Assembly: GCA_015143295.1 (NCBI GenBank)
Contig: CM026553.1
Span: 3,247,912-3,311,911, forward strand
Length of the DNA: 64,000 nucleotides
Source of the DNA: Tetracentron sinense
Lineage: Eukaryota; Streptophyta; Magnoliopsida; Trochodendrales; Trochodendraceae
Direction: 5' to 3'
Below, in pieces: positions 33,403 to 45,937 of this stretch (positions are counted from its first letter, which is position 1; each line of letters begins with the position of its first letter). Below the pieces are notes generated by a model, which ran no database searches, was not told the DNA's origin, and was given only the letters and a program-made list of their open reading frames with translations. Made by a program: the position numbers and the translations under genes.

Positions 33403-35604
33403 TGTAGCACCCCAGACTTTTCCGTACTTAATGAATAACACTTTCATAGCCAATTGACCTTTCACATAGTCTAATTAATAAATAAAGGAAAAATTGAAAA
33501 TTCTAAAATACCAGAAATGTTCATTTTCGAAAGACGAATCCAACGTAAGTTGAATCGTCAAAATCCGACGAACGAGTCAAAAGATATGGCCAAAACAGTG
33601 GGAACTTGCAAAGCACCGATCGCTCGGTCCAATGTAGCGATCGATCGGTCCACAACCAATCGATCGGTAGCTATCAACTAGTTAACTTTTTTGTATGGGA
33701 AAAAATTTCAGAGAGCATGTTTTTGACCGATCGCTTAGTCAAGAACACCGGTCACTCAGTAGACGACCGATCTCTCGGTATTAACCCCCGATCGATCGGT
33801 ATATCGCGTTTTGCAGAAATTTCATTAAGGGCTTTTTCATCTTTTGGGTGTTAAACCCTTGCCTATAAGGGCATGTTCGAGCATTTGGATACCCACACAT
33901 CATCCTTAGAGCATTTTGAGAGAAAGGGGAAGAGAAACTAGGGTTCTAAAGACCTCTTCCTATTTGAGAGAAAGATCAAGGGTTGAGCATCCAAGGATCA
34001 TCCCAAAAGCTTGAAACTCCTCAAGATCAAGCCTTAAGCTTGTATGGAGCTCTTTTCTAAGCTAGGGCAGTGTCTCCCACAACATTTTCAAGGGTTTTCC
34101 TCTTTTGTCTCCATGGTTAGTATACCCTACTAACTCCCTTAGCAATAACCTAGGATTCCTTAAGTGATTGCGCATTGAATCTTCCCCCATTTCTCTTTTG
34201 TAAGGAAATATGTTATATTCCCTAAATCTAAACAAGGAAAATGTGAATGGTGGAATATATGAATGGAGGATGGGTTGAGGTGATTGGATGCCGTGTTGTA
34301 CGATGTGTGATGTGTGTGATGGAAATGGTGGAAGGGCATTCTACAAATAATGAACTTACTTTGATGATTGGATGAAAAATATGCACTAAAAAGAGTAAAT
34401 GAAACTACTAAGGAATGTTGCACACTGGATGTTTGATAAAATGCCTAAACTAGAAATAAATGAATTTAAGAAAGAAAATTGAAGTAGGCCTTATGCAATT
34501 TTCTTATGAATGAGGAATTGACCAAATGCCATGTAGATTCTCTAAATTCTCACATGTTTATACTATGAATTGAAATGCTATACTCTATCCTTCATAACAT
34601 ATAGTCATCATGATTACTACAAGTGCTACACACACCCACACATGCACGCATGAACCGGGTTTTCCAAGAGTATTTGTACATGATAAATTAAACCAGAAAA
34701 CTAGCATATGTCAAGGAGGTTGGTAGCCCAAGTGAAGGGTACTAGCCTTTGGCTCACAAGAAAATGAAACAATAACATGTCAAGGAGGTTGGTAGCCCAA
34801 GTGAAGGGTACTAGCCTCTGGCTCACAAGTGAAGGAAATATCAAGGAGGTTGGTAGCCCAGGGATGTGCGGGTGCTAGCCTCTGGCTCACAAGTATACAA
34901 GTTAAGACATGAAATCTCAAACAAGACAGACACGCATGCATGATTTTCACAAGCAAGACCGAAACATGAAAAAGGTTTCTGAACATGAGTTTTACCAGGG
35001 TTTTCGCATTCATGCACGCATGTCAAGATATTTATATTGCTTCATGTTTAATACTATTTATCTTGTGTTGCTAGCATTGCTTTAAATCGATATTTTGTAT
35101 TGTGTTCACTGGGGTTGTGCTTTTGTTATTGCTATGGTTGGCTAATAGCTTGTACTCACTGAGTATTCCATGCTTAGCCGTACTTTAATGTCTGCAAGTA
35201 CCTTGGATGTCCTCGATCCTGAGCCTTGGGTCGAGGAAGAGTATGTAGAGGAGAGGGAGCCACCTATCCCGTTGCAGTCTCAGGATGATAGGGATTTGGA
35301 CGTGTGGCCATACCTCGACTACTGTTGAGAGGAGAGTGTTAGAGAGTTCCTTTTTGTATTTTGATAGGTGGGCATGTCCACCTTTATTTTGATTATGTTT
35401 TGTACATAAACTTGGAATACTAAAATGGTTTATGAGGAAAGAAAAAGTTAGTTCCCGTTTCCGCATTCATGATATAGTTCCACACTCCGATTATTATTGT
35501 ATTAAATCATGTTTAGCCTTGTTCATTACAGGATGGTTTGGCAGGTACGTACAGTCACACCTAAAGTATCCCTTAACTCATAGGGGGTATTTTGGGGCGC
35601 GATA
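33403..35604 (+). mobile_element. Solo LTR of a gypsy-like element (LTR1), 2.2 kb
   Basis: Flanked by a perfect 5-bp duplication TAACT (33398-33402 and 35605-35609). Starts TGTAGCACCCCAGAC and ends TTTTGGGGCGCGATA. Contains seven palindromes and a TATA box (33615-33870), an R/U5-like region with CTAGGGTTC, and three copies of a roughly 70-bp unit at 34709-34890 (CAAGGAGGTTGGTAGCCC). No internal region, so a solo LTR formed by recombination. Confidence 0.9.
33615..33870 (+). promoter_or_regulatory. U3 palindromic modules plus TATA box of LTR1
   Basis: Seven copies related to the perfect palindrome ACCGATCGATCGGT lie at 33615, 33637, 33658, 33725, 33747, 33765 and 33788. All are centred on TCGA or a one-base variant. 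A TATAAGG box at 33864 follows about 60 bp after the last copy. Confidence 0.88.
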
Positions 35605-36831
35605 TAACTCAGGTTTTTTTAATCAAATTTATTTTGATTAATATCCAATCCATACCACCACCATCCATCTTCTGAGTTACATCTAACTTGGGTTTTTTAG
35701 TCAAAATTTATTTTGATCAATCCATACCATCACCATCCATCTTCTGAATTACATCTAACTCAGGTTTTTTAATCAAATTTATTTTGATTAATATCCAATC
35801 CATACCATCACCATCCATCTTCTGAGTTACATCTAACTCAGGTTTTTTTTAATCAAATTTATTTTGATTAATATTCAATCCATACCATCACCATCCATCT
35901 TCTGAGTTACATCTAAATCAGGTTTTTTTAGTCAAAATTTATTTTGATTAATATCCAATCCATACCATCACCATCCATCTTCTAAGTTACATCTAACTTA
36001 GGTTTTTTTAGTCAAAATTTATTTTGATTAATATCCGATCCATACCATCACCCTTATTCATCATCTGAGTTTAACTCAGGGTTTTTTTTAATCAAAACTC
36101 ATTTTGGTTAATTCATATTTAATCCATTTCAATCCATTTCATCACCTTTCATTATCTAAGTTTACATCAAACTCAGGTATGGTTTTTTTAGTCAAACTTT
36201 GTTTTGATTAATTCATTCAATCAACTGCATTTTATCATCCTCATTCAAATTTATTCTTATTTTGTTTCTATCAGGATTCAAATTCATTTGTTGGCATCAT
36301 CATCATTTTATTTTGAGTTTAACTCAGTCATTTCTTTCAAAATTCAAATTCATTCTTGATCGCATCATCATGCATTAAGTCTAGTTAAGTCTGATCTATT
36401 TACATGCAATATCACATTGGCTACTGGTCCTTAAAATTGGGTAATCTCATCAAGCCGCAAGGATTCCCCTGGCTATGAACTAACAATGCCAATAACTATT
36501 TTCCCAAAAAAAAAGCCCTAAATCAGCAGATCATAGGTCCAAGGGGCATATCACAGTAGCTTGATTTTGTTACCCTTTTATTGAAAGATCAGTAATAGGA
36601 TCTGGCCCAAGCACAGCATTCAGCACCCATATCTTCATCATTGTATAAACAGAATGTTGTTCATTTGCATGAAGGGTCAATCAACACATCTTGTGCATGA
36701 TCATCATCATCCTGTATATCATCATCTCACATTTTATGCATCCCGTATATCATGTCATCACTTACACCATCATTTCATCTTTTGAGTCTCATGTCTAGCA
36801 TTAACTCACTCTATGTTCTCAGCTTTTATCC

Positions 36832-37380
36832 TTCCTCGAGTGGCAAATCGAGAGACAATCTCATCAAGGTCATCTGAAGAAATGGAGCAAGACGAAGCAT
36901 CAAAAGAAAATCATAGAAATCCTCCATAGGAATGTTCAGGACATCCAGCTCACCATGCGCGGTGTCATCCATTCTCTCAACAGGCTTGCAGTGGCACTTG
37001 AGCAAATCCAAAATCATCCTCGAACCGCTCAACCAGTCATCCAAAGCCAAGATTGCACTTCACGCCAGGTCAGGGCACCACCCAGAAAGTTCATTTCATT
37101 ACCCTGCAAGCGATGTCAGTTTTTACCATTCCTCATACAGAGTGGACTGGTCAAACCCCGAGATCCTACACCACCACAAGCCAATCCGTCACGTAATTTT
37201 TGCGTAGACCAATACTGCGCATTCCATCAAGGGCCTGGACATTATACTGACCAATGCTTTACCCTAAAGCATGCAATCCAGGATTTAATCAACCAGGGCG
37301 ATATCGAAATCGGACCTGGTAACATCTTTGCAACTGGATACCCCGTCTACCAAGACAGGCCCATCCATCCTAACCAATGA
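36832..37380 (+). pseudogene. gag remnant of the Tat-like element
   Basis: The reading at 36955-37380 ends with a zinc-knuckle-like stretch C-x2-H-x4-H-x4-C followed by FTLKHAIQDLINQGDI. This is the characteristic gag tail (C-x-F/Y-H...GH-x-T-x-x-C...LK..I..LI..G) of Tat/Athila-type gypsy elements. The rest of gag is decayed. Broken fossil. Confidence 0.75.
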
Positions 37381-39838
37381 GCCGCTCCCGTACTGTCTAA
37401 GCTTCCAAGAGAGAAGAGATGATTGCAGCATCACCAACAAGCTTGCTACTACGAGATTGATCAGACCATGTTTCAAACTTCGTCTGTTCAAATTTCTTTT
37501 TGTATTTTTGTTGGCCGTAGTGGTTAAGGAAGTCTATAAAAATTACCCTTTTTAAGTCAAGCCTTGTATAGTCATTTTCTATAAAATGGTACTTTTTTCT
37601 AAGCATGACTCAACCTTTTTTACAAAATGCCAAAAAGTTTATGATGGTATGACCTATATCTTCTCCGAAGAACTAGTGATCTAGAACCACCCAAAATATT
37701 TTTCGTGCTAACTAAGCTTGTTGGTCTAATGAAGGATTGCCCGAACATTCACCAAGTCATCCACTTCAATTTCATAGTACCCAGGGGTAGCATATGTCAA
37801 TGAGCAAGAAAAAGAAACCTCCAAAAGAGATCCTCGACCCCACTGAGCCAAGCCAAGTAAGGGAAAGCTCAATAATGACCCTAAGTATGCAAAGATCAGG
37901 ACCTTGCTAGGCCAAGTGCTAAGAGCACAATGATACTACCTGCAGCATGCTTGTATAATCTCCTGAAGCACTCAAATTGCTCCACCAATTTCAAGCTTCC
38001 AATCGTCAATACAAGCAAAGCATTCACTAAGCAGATTGGGGCATCATCGGGATAGACATCTTACAGTCCAAGACATGGGTAATGCCACCATTTGAAGCTT
38101 GATGGTTCACGCACTGAAGTAATACTGTACAATATGAGAAGTCAGGCTATCAAACCTCGGTAAAAGGTAGGTACTTGTATGAACAAAGTCAGAAGAAGTA
38201 GAGCAGATTCTAGTGCATCTCAAGCAGTTGAGCAGTTATATAAGTTAGGGCCACAAGCCAGAGTTTAAAGGAATATGATCACATTGTCACACAAGAATCA
38301 TTAGCTCATTCAGTACCAGGGGCAAAATATGTCCAGCTTTGAAGGCCCATACGGTTAGTCAAAGATTCTCTGAATACTCTTTGACTCAGCCGCAAGGATG
38401 ACGAAGACCTCCCAGAGCCTATTAGTATAGATCAGATCAGAAAAGCACCATGCTCAAGATCTTGCCAAGAAACTACCTGTACTCTTTGTCACTTTGGGAA
38501 ATAAAGAAGGTCATGTTTGGCACACCATTCCTCCTTATTTGTAACCCATCAAATTCACATAAATGAAGACTGCTAGTTAGCCCTTCGAGCCTAATAGCAT
38601 TTCCTTCACTACACTTTCATACCAGGACACCCCGTACAAAAGTTTTCTACTAGCATGAACTACGTTATGACCTGATCCTAAAAATGGTACGTAGGCAGCC
38701 TAAAAAATAGGTATGGTCAAATCAATCAGCTTTCTTGAGCAAACTAAAGTGTCTCAAAAGAAAATTCAATCAAAAGCAAAGGCAAAGGCAAAATTCAAAA
38801 AAAAAAAGGGAGCTAAATCAAAGGAAAAGACAAAGGTCAAAGCTCTACAAAACTGCTCAAGAAAGCTAAAAACAAAAAGGGTGTCCCAAAATTTCGACCC
38901 CCTAACCTACGTTTCGTCCTATCTCAAGTCCTCCTAGATCCCTCAGAGATTAAGAGTACTGACAGGTTGACAGACAAGTATCCAACAACACTATCAAATC
39001 CATCAAGCAATGACCGGAGAGGATAGTTCTACTTGAAAATCGCAAGCCCAGTGAAAACCGGAAATGGCATTAAGGCACAAAAATTATGCGACCCCAGACC
39101 TAATATCGTTATTAGGGGCAAAAAATGGAACAAGTAAATCAACATCGCAGACATGAGTGAAAACCGAAAATGGCCTTATTGCGCAAAAATTATACGATCC
39201 TCGGACTTGGTCATTCCAAGGGTAAAAAAGAGAAAAATTGAACTCTGGTAATAGGATCCTGACAACGGTTATCCCAGATCCCTGGCAACATATCTGCAAG
39301 ACACTTAAACTGAAGAACTCAATGTCGTTTGCAATCCAAAGCCCTTAGCTCCAAGCAAGACCAGATTCAACATGCAATAAAGTTAGAATTGAGTAACTAT
39401 CTTCCTTGGCTAAGCACGAAAGATCAACATTGCTCATTGCTATATCCTACCTTTTGAGGGTAGAGCATCCACAAATCTCCACTAAAAGCAAATTCCCTTA
39501 CAAACCAACAAGGAAAGAAAACACTTATTTTGAAAAACTCAAAAGTCATTTGTTTTCAAAATGGTTTTATTTTAGACTTTAATTAGTGTCTAATGTGGTT
39601 TATGACTTGGTCGAAATCAATCTCACTATAGCGAGCTCTCCAACAAAGGTAGGCAAAGCCTAGGATTTCAAGTCATCAAGAAGTGAGAGCAAGACTAGAT
39701 AATAGAGCGAGTCTTGTTTTTCATAATCATCGCATGTCATGCATACGCATATGTCAACTACATCGTACACTGCACATGCTTCACGAATCACATACCAACA
39801 CATGCACATTCTCACCCATTTTCATTATCTCTGTAAGT
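37381..39838 (+). other. Decayed internal region of the Tat-like element
   Basis: No reverse transcriptase, RNase H or integrase motif is recognisable. A lysine-rich reading (38713-38937) and two similar blocks near 39080 and 39175 (ACCGRAAATGGC...GCACAAAAATTAT) are visible. It appears to be degenerate gag-downstream sequence. Confidence 0.5.
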
Positions 39839-41880
39839 CACCTCATTTGGTGCACCCCAGATACATCATGTTTGATGCGTCGTTCTTTGTTAGCCACCCT
39901 CATTCGGTGCACCTCAGATACATCATGTTTGATGCGTCACTCTTTATTAGCCACCCTCATTCGGTGTACCCCAGATACATCATGTTTGATGCGTCACTCT
40001 TTGTTAGTCACCTCATTCAGTGCACCTCCAGTTGCATCGCATCTGATGCATTGCTCTATGTTAGCCACCTCATTTGGTGCACCCCTTGATATGTTTTATT
40101 TGACACATTCACTGTACACATACATTCACAATGTTATTTACACTACATGTTTTCACATAGTTTGTCACACTACGCACACACATTCGCCATGTTAGTTCAC
40201 TATGCATGCACATTAAGTAAGTCACACTCTGCACATACATCTACATAGATTAGTTGCATTATGCTTACTTCCACTTAACTGCACATTGTATAGCCACCAC
40301 ATGTGTTTGCATTACACACACACATTTGTCGCTCACTACGCACGTGCATTCACAATGTTAGTAACACTACGCACACACATTTACATAGCTAGCCGCACAA
40401 CATTCACAATGTTATTTTCTTTTTGCACGCACATTCCACATGGTTAACCACGCTGCACACACATAATCACGATGTTAGTTGTACTATTCACACACATCTG
40501 CACCACAGACACTCACAAAATAAGTCGCACTCTATGCAAACACATCCACGTAGTTGCACTATGCACTTATATCACACAGGGCAAACTACACACACGTCCA
40601 CTAGCCAATTGCACACCTATTGCACCCATACTCACTTAAGTTAGGCTACCATACACATATTGCACACACATTGGTAATGTAGTTGCTTAAATTGCATACT
40701 TATCACAAGCCTACACAAGCTGTAATCATGTTAACTAGGCAAGGCCGGGAGGTCTCTAGTAAAAGTTGCGCTCTGGCTGACATCGGAATGGTTGTCATCC
40801 ATCTTTGACTGACATCGGAATGGTTGTCACCCATCATCTACCTTTAGCAAACATCGTAATGTGTTGTCATCCACCCTTTCAATCCGGCTGACATCGTAAT
40901 GAGTTGTCATCCACCATTTCAATCCGACTAACATTGTAATGTGTTGTCATCCACCCTTTCAATCCGGTTGACATCGTAATATGTTGTCACCCTTTCAATC
41001 CGGCTGACATCGTAATGTGTTGTCATCCACCCTTTCAATCCGGTTGACATCGTAATGTGTTATCATCCACCCTTTCAATCCGGTTGACATCGTAATGTGT
41101 TGTCATCCACCCTTTCAATCCGGTTGATATCGTAATGTGTTGTCATCCACCATTTCAATTTAGTTGACATCGTAAAGTTTTGTCATCCACCCTTTCAATC
41201 CGATTGACATCGTAATGTGTTGTCATCCCATCACCCATCTGGCTGACATCGGAATGGTTGTCACCCATCCTTTCAATCTTCAACACTTCAAAATTGATCC
41301 CTCCCGTGAAGAGGTTAAACTTTTGATCCCTCTTGTGAAGAGGCTAAAAGTAACATTTCAAAATCGATCTCTCTTGTGAAAAGGTTAAACTTTCGATCCC
41401 TCATTTGAAGAAGCTAAAAGCAACATTTCAAAATTGATCCCTCCTGTGAAGAGGCTAAAAGCAACATTTCAAAATCGATCCCTCTTGTGAAGAAGTTAAA
41501 CTTTCGATCGATCCCTCCTATGAAGAGGTTAAACTTTCGATCCCTTCTGTGAAGAGGCTAAAAGCAACATTTAAAAATCGATCCCTCCTGTGAAGAGGCT
41601 AAAAACAACATTTCAAAATCAATCCCTCCTGTGAAGAGGCTAAAAGTAACATTTCAAAATCGATCCCTCCTGTGAAGAGGTTAAACTTTCAATCCTTCCT
41701 GTGAAGAGGCTAAAAGCAACATTTCAAAATTGATCCCTCCTGTGAAGACGTTAAACTTTCGAACCCTCCTGTAAAGAGGCTAAAAGCACATTTCAATTAA
41801 GCAATCCCTCCTTTGATGAGGCTAAACCCACATTTTAATTAATCAATCCCTCCTGTGATAAGGCTAAACTCACATGTTTT
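39839..41880 (+). repeat. Back-to-back tandem arrays in the 3' region of the Tat-like element
   Basis: Four arrays. 39839-40086: about 4-5 copies of a 63-bp unit (CAGATACATCATGTTTGATG). About 40090-40690: a CA-rich, degenerate array of CACTACGCACACACATTC type. 40770-41275: about 13 copies of a 40-bp unit (TGACATCGTAATGTGTTGTC / ATCCACCCTTTCAATCCGG). 41280-41880: about 15 copies of a 41-bp unit (GATCCCTCCTGTGAAGAGGC / TAAAAGCAACATTTCAAAAT). Reading frames over the arrays are by-products. Confidence 0.9.
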
Positions 41881-42152
41881 CAATTCTTTCCTCCGAAATG
41901 AGGTGAAGAATTATCTTTCCCTAATCTCGGATGTTTCATCATTAAGGATGAACCATCCATTTCTTCTCAATCCCCAACAACTGAACAGGTTCTCCCATCA
42001 ATCCCGTCCTCTAGGATCTCATTTGTGGCAAGCAGTCTAAGCGTAATTTAATTTAATTTTTTTTACTCTTTTGTCTTTAAGCTCACAAGTTTTTTCGCAC
42101 ATGTAAAATTGAGGCCTTATAACCTTTGTCGTTCACATGCCCGCACCCTTTG

Positions 42153-42167
42153 ACAAAGAGGGGTAAC
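42153..42167 (+). other. Polypurine tract of the Tat-like element
   Basis: ACAAAGAGGGGTAAC lies directly before the 3' LTR start TGTAAGCACCC at 42168. Confidence 0.7.
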
Positions 42168-44406
42168 TGTAAGCACCCTAATTTTGCACCTCTCTAGTTT
42201 CTTCTCATGCCCTTAAAAATCCTTTAAAAAACTCTCATTTAAAACCTTCTTCCCACATGCTTCGATTTTCAAAAACGGTCCAGAGGTGAAAAATAACCAA
42301 AATACCCCAAGGATGAAAAATGACCAAAATACCCCTGAAAAAGTGCTAAAGATTTATCATTTAATCCAAAATGATTTTACAAATTTTTTGATGAATTTTG
42401 GCTATTTTTGGGAGTAAATTGGACTTAAAACAATAGAAAATGACCAAAATGCCCATAGAGTGCAAAAAGACCAAAAAGCCCCTAAAAAATACTGAAAAAT
42501 TCATATTTTATCGAAAATATTTTTTTGGATTTTATCAATTCAATTTTGACTATTTTTGGGCTAAAAACGGGCTAAAAACAGAAAATCGACTTTTTGGCGA
42601 ATCAGAAAGTACCACGTGGCACCCAAAAATGATTTTTTTAACCCCTAAATAGGGGCGCTACTTCAAACAGTGCCCCTATATTTACAAAAATTCCCCTTTG
42701 GCTGTCAAGGCAAGTCATCAGGCTTAAAATAAAAATGAAAAAATATTTGAATAGGGGCGCTGCTTCAAACAACGCCCCCTAGTGTTGACCCGTTTTGTCG
42801 CCCTACTGTTCACTACCGCCTTGCTTTTCAGGGTTTTTATCCAAATAGGGGCGCTACTTCAGCTCCCACTTGTTTTGAAAAACTATAAAGACTCCACTCC
42901 CCTCACTTCATTTTTGACTCATTCTCACTCCTCTCTCTCCCTTTTCTAATTCAAAGCTCCTCGTAGCACTCCGGATTGCCGAGAACGTCAATTGCGAATG
43001 GTCGATTCTCGGGACCTCTTTTTAGAAACCCTTTTGAGTTTCTTGAAAGGTAAAATCTCGTCGAACTCTATCTTTTTTAATCTTTTATCAGTTTTTTAAA
43101 ATTGTTTTATCACTTTTAAATACTTAGACTGCTTGCCTGTTGAACCTTTGCCTAAATCCCAGTTCAAATATAGCCTCGCCTAGTCGAACCCTGTCCAAAT
43201 CCCAATTCAAATATAATCTCACCTAGTCAAACTCCTGCCCAAATCCCAGTTCAAATATAGCCTCGCCTAGTCAAACCTCTGCCCAAATTCCAGTTCAAAT
43301 ATAGTCTCGCCTAGTCGAGCCCCTGCCCAAATTCCAGTTCAAATATAGTCTCGCCTAGTCGAACCCCTACTCAAATCCCAGTTCAAATATAGCCTTACAT
43401 AGTTGAACCTTTGCCCTAAACCCTAGTTTAACCCTAGGTAAACCCCAGCTTAACCTTAGGTAAACCCCATCGTAACCCTAGTTAAACCCTTGGTAAACCC
43501 CAACTTAACCCTAGGTAAACCCTAGCTTAACCCTAGTTAAACCCTAGTTAAACCCTCAGTAAACCCCAGCTTAACCCTAGTTAAACCCTAGGTAAACCCT
43601 AATGTAACCTTAGGTAAACCCTAGTTAAACCCCAACTTAACCCTAGTTAACCCTAGCTTAACCTTAGTTGAACCCTACCTAAACCCTAGGTAAACTCTAC
43701 CTAAAACCCTAGCTTAACCCTAGGTAAATCCTAACTTAACTCTAGTTAAACCTTACCTACCTAGTTAAACCCCTGTCAGAGCCTCGATTCAAACCCTGTT
43801 CAAATACCCACCTCCAGAGGCTCCCTAGCATGAGCTTAAACTGTCCCATTGCTCCTTAACACGAGTTTAAAAGGCCATTTCGCTCTTCAAATAGGAGCAA
43901 AAACCCTCAAACTTTTCAATCATCCACAATTCAATCCAATCAAATCAAATCAAACCATCAACTCCTATCCAGAACTACATGCGTCTTGATTCCACTGACA
44001 GTGGATACGTAGGCAATCTTTATCGGGTTCAGCTCCCCTAGGATAGAATCCCTATTCCTTTTCTACCTTGTCCATTTCAATTCATTTATTTCAGTCAATA
44101 TTACATTGCTCAGCATATAGATCAAATTGCAAGCTTCTTTATGGTTTCCTTTATTTAATTCAGACTTAGGGAGTAGGTAACCATCTCTGGATGAGAGTTT
44201 AGGGGTGCCTAATACCTTCCCCTAACTCAACTGGATCCCTTACCTTGACCTCTGACTTCCAGATCATGCCTTATCCAACTATTTCAGGGACCTATTTGCC
44301 TCAGAATTAGATAGTTGGCGACTTTCTTTCCAATTGCAATTTATCGTTAATTCCTCATCGGGTTCGATCTTGATCAGGAATGGAGGGTAAAATTCAGGTA
44401 CTCACA
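42168..44406 (+). repeat. 3' LTR of the Tat-like element
   Basis: Matches the 5' LTR block for block. The palindromic modules are at about 42650-42676, 42756-42781 and 42847 (the last degenerate), with the TATA box ACTATAAAGAC near 42882. The 43-bp array is at 43140-43410 and the CCCTAG-rich array at 43410-43765, with changed copy numbers. Confidence 0.9.
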
Positions 44407-44650
44407 GGTTGAATTTCCAAAACCGGGTTGACAGAAAAACTGGGTAACGGGAATCCATTTCCAAACCAGTTGTCTTTAGAGGGTATTTAGGTAATTAAGA
44501 ACTCAAAATTAGGAATTATCCATTAGACACAAAATTATTGTCCTTTGAAAGATGAGTCCAACACAAGTTGAATCGTCAAAATCCAATAAACGAGTTAAAA
44601 GTTATGACCGAAATACCAAATCATGAAAATCTGGAAACCTTCTGTCAAAT

Positions 44651-44841
44651 CTACAAACGATCCTAGAAGACCCACGGACGATCGTAGGGATGCTACGAAC
44701 GATCGTAGATGAGCTATGATCGATCATAAAATGCCAGAAATAGGAAAACTCTCTGGACAAGTTACGATCGATCGTAGGAAAACTATGAACGATCGTAGGT
44801 CGTGAATCTGATTTTCTTAAGTGCGTCTTGGCCTATAAATA
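44651..44841 (+). promoter_or_regulatory. U3 palindromic modules plus TATA box of LTR2
   Basis: Six copies related to the perfect palindrome CTACGATCGATCGTAG lie at about 44651, 44672, 44693, 44713, 44762 and 44782. Arms such as CTACGAACGATCGTAG are visible. TATAAATA at 44834 follows about 35 bp after the last copy. Confidence 0.88.
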
Positions 44842-45109
44842 GGAAAGCTTTGAGGGGGGGGGGGGTTTGGTTTACCCTAAACCTAAAGAGAGACCATGGG
44901 AGAGAAAGGGAAATGATTTGAGGGCTTTCAAGAGGGGGTTTTGGATTGGAGAAGAAGAGCATAAATCAAGCTCGGATCTCGCTCCTATGCGCCATTGGAG
45001 CTTGGATCTTCATCCTCAAGCTTGGGTTTATCTTCTACAAGTTTCCTCAAGCTTTGGATCAAAGGGATTTTATCCCTTAAGGTAACTACACTTCACTTGC
45101 TAGTTTGTC

Positions 45110-45226
45110 ATAAACCATATTGTAAATGAAGATAAAAGTGAGATTTTGTTATAAACCATATTGTAAATGAAGATAAAAGTGAGATTTTGTAATAAACCAT
45201 ATTGTAAATCAAGATAAAAGTGGGAT
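45110..45226 (+). repeat. 40-bp tandem repeat in LTR2
   Basis: Three adjacent copies of ATAAACCATATTGTAAATGA followed by AGATAAAAGTGRGATTTTGT. Confidence 0.85.
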
Positions 45227-45937
45227 TTGTGATGTGAACTATATTGTGATGTTTTTATGCCTTAGACTAAAGAATGAAAAGTGTATATTATTATTCTAAG
45301 ATGAAAAGCATGTCAAAATACCTAAGCTTAGAGGAAAATTATATGTTTTGATGAAATGGAGTTATGTGGACTATGTGTACATGGACTATTGCCATGGATA
45401 ACAAGGATGAAATATGAGATATATGTAAAGTGTTTTTTTTGTCTACCATGCTACTCATAATTGATTTTACGCATGTGTATTGCATGATTGAGTTTTGTCA
45501 TAAGTGTATATGTAAAGCAAGTGAGAATTTAAGTGTGTCCGAGGGAGGATACTAGTGGACTCCACTCCTTGTAGGGTGGGCATTAGTCATTCGGTCCCAA
45601 AGAGAAACGATATGTGCAAATATACCAATAAAGAGGTTAATTTTTCATGTGCATGTGTATGTGGGATGTAGCTAACGGACTCTACTAGGTCGCATATCTA
45701 GTGCTCTATCATCCTGATGATAATGATCCATGGTGAGGGAGAGGTTACATTGTATATTGATGAGTGGGCTTGTCCACTCTTGTTTTGGTTATATTATTGT
45801 ACAAACTTGGAATATAGTCATATGTATAGAAATAAAAAAATTGAGTTCATGCTTTCGCATTGCTTTGCTTCCACAATTATTTCATTTCCACTATAGTGTA
45901 CCTTGTACATTTTGCAGGATGGTTGACAGGTTATCAC

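Larger units (their letters stand above)
33360..36240 (+). repeat. About 80-bp tandem array in the Tat-like internal region, split by a solo LTR
   Basis: About eight copies of a unit with CTCAGGTTTTTTTAATCAAA, TATTTTGATTAATATCC and CATCCATCTTCTGAGTTACA lie at 35605-36240. The left end of the array is at 33360-33402. The solo LTR at 33403-35604 is inserted in it. Confidence 0.85.
30241..44406 (+). mobile_element. Tat/Ogre-like Ty3/gypsy element, 14.2 kb, non-autonomous
   Basis: Two long LTRs (30241-32408 and 42168-44406) both start TGTAAGCAC and end GGTACTCACA. Near-matching 5-bp flanks are AGTTG and GGTTG. A primer-binding-site-like stretch follows the 5' LTR and a polypurine tract precedes the 3' LTR. 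The internal region has a gag remnant, no recognisable reverse transcriptase or integrase, and a 3' region made of tandem arrays, a habit known in Ogre/Tat elements. A 2.2-kb solo LTR is nested inside. By eye the LTRs look roughly 90% alike in sampled stretches (not computed), so the insertion is not recent. Broken; it probably depended on proteins from a relative. Confidence 0.88.

Noticed and set aside
33615-33800. CRISPR-like spaced repeats (also at 57305-57480 and 63351-63557)
   Set aside because: Short palindromes with uneven spacing inside plant LTR promoters; there is no cas gene and the genome is eukaryotic.
39683-40195. 170-aa reading frame as a gene
   Set aside because: It is the translation of 63-bp and CA-rich tandem arrays in a retroelement.
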